Source of the DNA: Suillus spraguei
Taxonomy: Eukaryota; Basidiomycota; Agaricomycetes; Boletales; Suillaceae
NCBI GenBank assembly: GCA_016800925.1
Contig: JABCPU010000850.1
Span: forward strand, 1-23,848
DNA length: 23,848 bases
Reading direction: 5' to 3'
Below, piece by piece: positions 21,120 through 23,848 of this stretch. Below the pieces are notes generated by a model. It was not told where the DNA came from. It searched no databases and saw nothing but the letters and a program-made list of their open reading frames with translations. Numbering within the stretch: the first letter of the stretch is position 1; each line of letters begins with the position of its first letter. The position numbers and the translations under genes are program-made.

Positions 21120-23400
21120 CCGGGTGCCGGGTCACATTGTGAAACACATCATTCCATATATCTGAAGTGCCGAACCCTGGACCCCAGGACCCTGGAGTTG
21201 GGACTCATCACCATGTGACAGATATCGATCCACATATTTGATGTGCTGAACCCCGAACTCCGGCACTCGGGAGTTAGAACAATATGAGGCAATACAAAGA
21301 TATTGATTTACACATGTTCAGTGCCGAACCCCGAACTCCGGCACCCGGCACTCGGGACTCGGGCCTTGGAACTTATAACAATGTGAAAGATGTCGATGCA
21401 CATTTTCTATCACTGACCCCCGAACCCCGGCACCCGGGAGTGAGAAACATGTGAGGCAATACCAAGATATTGATTTACACGTTGGGAGTGCCGAACCCCG
21501 AACTCCGGCACCCGGCAGTTGGGAATCTGGACTCGGGACTCATAACCATGTGAAAGATATTGATCCACATATTTAACCACCCAACCCCGAACCCCAGCAC
21601 CCAGGAGTGAGAACATTGTGAGTCAATACAAAGATATCGATGTACACATGTTGAATGCCGAACCCCGAACTCCGGCACCCGGCACTCGGGACTCGGGACG
21701 TGGTACTCATAACACTGAGACAGATATCGATCCATATATTTTCACACCGAGCCCCGAACCCCGCCACCCGTGAGTTAGAACAATGTGAGGCAATACAAAG
21801 TTGAGTCCCGAATCACGATCACCGAGTGCTGGGTTACCATGTGAGGCAATACCATGATATTGATTTACACAAGTTGAGTGCCGAACCCCGAGCTCCGGCA
21901 CCCGGGAGTAGCACAATGTGAGGCAAACCATGATATTATTTACACAAGTTGAGTGCCGAACACCGAGTGCCGGGGCCGGAGCTCGGGGTTCGGCACTCAA
22001 CTTGTGTAAATCAATATCATGGTATTGCCTCACATTGTGCTAGCTCCCGGGTGCCGGAGCTCGGGGTTCGGCACTCCACATGTGTAAATCAATATTATGG
22101 TATTGCCTCACATTGTGCTAACTCCCGGGTGCCGGAGCTCGGGGTTCGGCACTCAACATGTGTAAATCAATATTATGGTATTGCCTCACATTGTGCTAAC
22201 TCCCGGGTGCCGGAGCTCGGGGTTCGGCACTCAACATGTGTAAATCAATATTATGGTATTGCCTCACATTGTGCTAGCTCCCGGGTGCCGGAGCTCGGGG
22301 TTCGGCACTCAACATGTGTAAATCAATATTATGGTATTGCCTCACATTGTGCTAGCTCCCGGGTGCCGGAGCTCGGGGTTCGGCACTCAACATGTGTAAA
22401 TCAATATTCTGGTATTGCCTCACATTGTGCTAGCTCCCGGGTGCCGGAGCTCGGGGTTCGGCACTCAACATGTGTAAATCAATACTCATGGTATTGCCTC
22501 ACATTGTGCTCGCTCCCAGGTGCCGGAGCTCGGGTTCGGCACTCAACATGTGTAAATCAATATTATGGTATTGCCTCACATTGTGCTAACTCCCGGGTGC
22601 CGGAGCTCGGGGGTTCGGCAGTCAAAACAATGTGAAAGTCCTCGATCCACATATTGTATGTGCCGAACCCCGAACTCCGGCACCCGGCACTGGACTCGGG
22701 ACTTCCGAGCTCCGGCACCCGCAGCACCCGGCACTCGGCACTCGGCACTCGGACTTGGTACTCATAATGTGAAAGATCTTGAGCAACATATTGTCAGTGC
22801 TGATCCCTGAACCCGGCACCCAGCACTCGCCACTCGGACTCAGAACAATGTGAGGCAATAGACACCTATTGATCCACACATTCTAAGTGCCGAACTCCAA
22901 ACTCCAAAATCTGGTAGTCTACTATTTAGGGGTTCGCAGTTCGGTACTCTGGCTTTTGCACTTGAGACCGAAAACAGTGTGAGGCAATAAAATGACTTTG
23001 ATCTACACATTTTTGGTAGATATCTTTTTCATCTCAAATCTTGAATCTCGAGTGCCGAACCCCAAATCCCGAAATCTGGTAGTCTACAATTTCGGGGTTC
23101 GGTCCTCGGGACTCAGACACATGTCAGGCAACAACAAAACTTTGATCCACACATTTTTGGTAGATGTCTGTTTTGTCTCAAATCTCGAGTTTCTAGTTTC
23201 TAGTTTCGGTACTCTGCACCTGCACCCGGCACTCGCACTAGATGACTCCACACATGGACTTTAAATCTTTCACCTTGTGTGTTGTGTTTCGGGTGTCCGG
23301 GTATCTGGAATTCAGGAAATCTCTAGTTTGCATCTCCAGTTTTGAGTTCCTGGATTCGGGACTTGGTACCCGGCACCCGGCACCTCAATTATCGATGAAT
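21120..23400. repeat. Right CpG-rich satellite with an inverted block
   Basis: This is the same monomer family as at 8.56-10.5 kb, mostly in the same orientation (aatgtgaggcaatac, gatattgatttacacatgt, gagtgccgaaccccgaact, ccggcacccgg). Between about 21975 and 22622 the orientation flips: eight to nine units read tgtgtaaatcaatattatgg, then cctcacattgtgctaactcc, then gggtgccggagctcggggtt. They start at 22081, 22159, 22237 and so on with an exact 78-bp period. Beyond 22640 the original orientation returns. A distinctive edge monomer containing ctggtagtctac and ggggttcgg lies at 22911-23190 and has a counterpart at 10230-10345. No gene is supported here. Confidence 0.9.
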
Positions 23401-23549
23401 GTCAGACATGATGAATTCAGGTTTTTGTGCTTCAGGGTTTAGATTTTGGTGGTTGATGGTAGGTATATGCACTCATAGGGTGCATGTATCCTATGTGTTT
23501 GATTCTCTGGTGGCTACATCAGCTGTACGTCTTTATGATACATATCTAG

Positions 23550-23848
23550 GCCCACCCGTATATGTAATATATTTTACCTCGGCCACCCGTCTATGTAAAA
23601 TTCCCCACATCGGCCCACCCGTCTATGCAATAAATATTTTACTGCACCCTCGGCCCACCCGTATATGTAATATTCTCTCACCTTGGCCCACCCGTATATG
23701 TAATATTCTCTCACCTCGGCCCACCCGTATATGTAATATTCTCTTACCTCGGCCCACCCGTCTATGCAATAATATTTGCCTTGCATCTCTCTTCAGCCCA
23801 GCTGTCTATTAATATCCTACTCTACATACTACCCAGATGAGCCCACCC
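23550..23848 (-). repeat. 33-bp ggcccacccgt array (right outer array), running off the window
   Basis: Units ggcccacccgtatatgtaat-attctctcacctc start at 23652, 23685, 23718 and 23751, an exact 33-bp period. More degenerate copies lie on both sides, and the array is still present at the last base. The consensus is the reverse complement of the array at 5.92-6.41 kb. Just inside both arrays there is weak similarity: left gtgtatgataatggtagaca, right (reverse complement) atgtatcataaagacgtaca. This hints that the two are arms of one structure. Confidence 0.85.

Noticed and set aside
21975..22622. Regularly spaced repeats resembling a CRISPR array
   Set aside because: There are no unique spacers: the whole 78-bp unit is repeated, no cas genes are present, and the host is eukaryotic.
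21949..22635. 228-codon plus-strand open frame with a 26-residue repeat
   Set aside because: The unit is 78 bp, divisible by three, and happens to lack a stop in this frame, so the frame stays open automatically. No start context, intron or recognisable domain supports a gene.
23399..23812. Open frames on both strands through the 33-bp array
   Set aside because: The 33-bp period equals 11 codons. Both strands stay open for the same arithmetic reason.

Overview
The window reads as nuclear DNA of a filamentous basidiomycete, probably an Agaricomycete. The evidence is 45-65 bp introns with GT-AG (twice GC-AG) borders, a KDZ-type transposase with its cysteine cluster, a fungal-type TET/JBP oxygenase, a Zn2Cys6-like cluster and Tc1/mariner and LTR debris. 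A Boletales-like source is only an impression from memory of protein families. No rRNA, tRNA or CRISPR was recognised.

Layout. 1-1.86 kb: nothing recognised. 1.86-5.23 kb: an unrecognised minus-strand gene split by two nested LTR relics (2757-4561 and, inside it, 2789-3260), each with a 5-bp target duplication. 5.45-5.91 kb: a Tc1/mariner transposase relic cut off just after its first catalytic Asp. 5.92-6.41 kb: an array built on GACGGGTGGGCC. 6.48-6.95 kb: a 237-bp tandem duplication. 7.17-8.47 kb: a TET/JBP dioxygenase gene. 8.56-10.5 kb: a CpG-dense satellite of about 78-bp monomers with 151- and 233-bp higher-order periods. 10.58-11.38 kb: a small minus-strand gene. 11.55-14.98 kb: a KDZ transposase gene (minus) whose C-terminal part is riddled with frameshifts. 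15.2-17.07 kb (+), 17.57-18.58 kb (-) and 18.80-20.94 kb (+): three multi-exon genes of unknown function. 21.1-23.4 kb: a second copy of the satellite containing an inverted block of exact 78-bp units. 23.55 kb to the window end: a 33-bp array that is the reverse complement of the 6-kb array.

Interpretation. The outer GGTGGGCC arrays face each other, and both 78-bp satellites lie inside them. Together they enclose about 17 kb holding a TET/JBP gene, a KDZ transposase and four companion genes. TET/JBP-KDZ linkage is known in fungi. The nested satellite architecture, the companion gene set and the enrichment of CpG in the satellites (the substrate context of TET enzymes) suggest one composite mobile or selfish locus. 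Its right boundary lies outside the window, so unit mobility is an inference.
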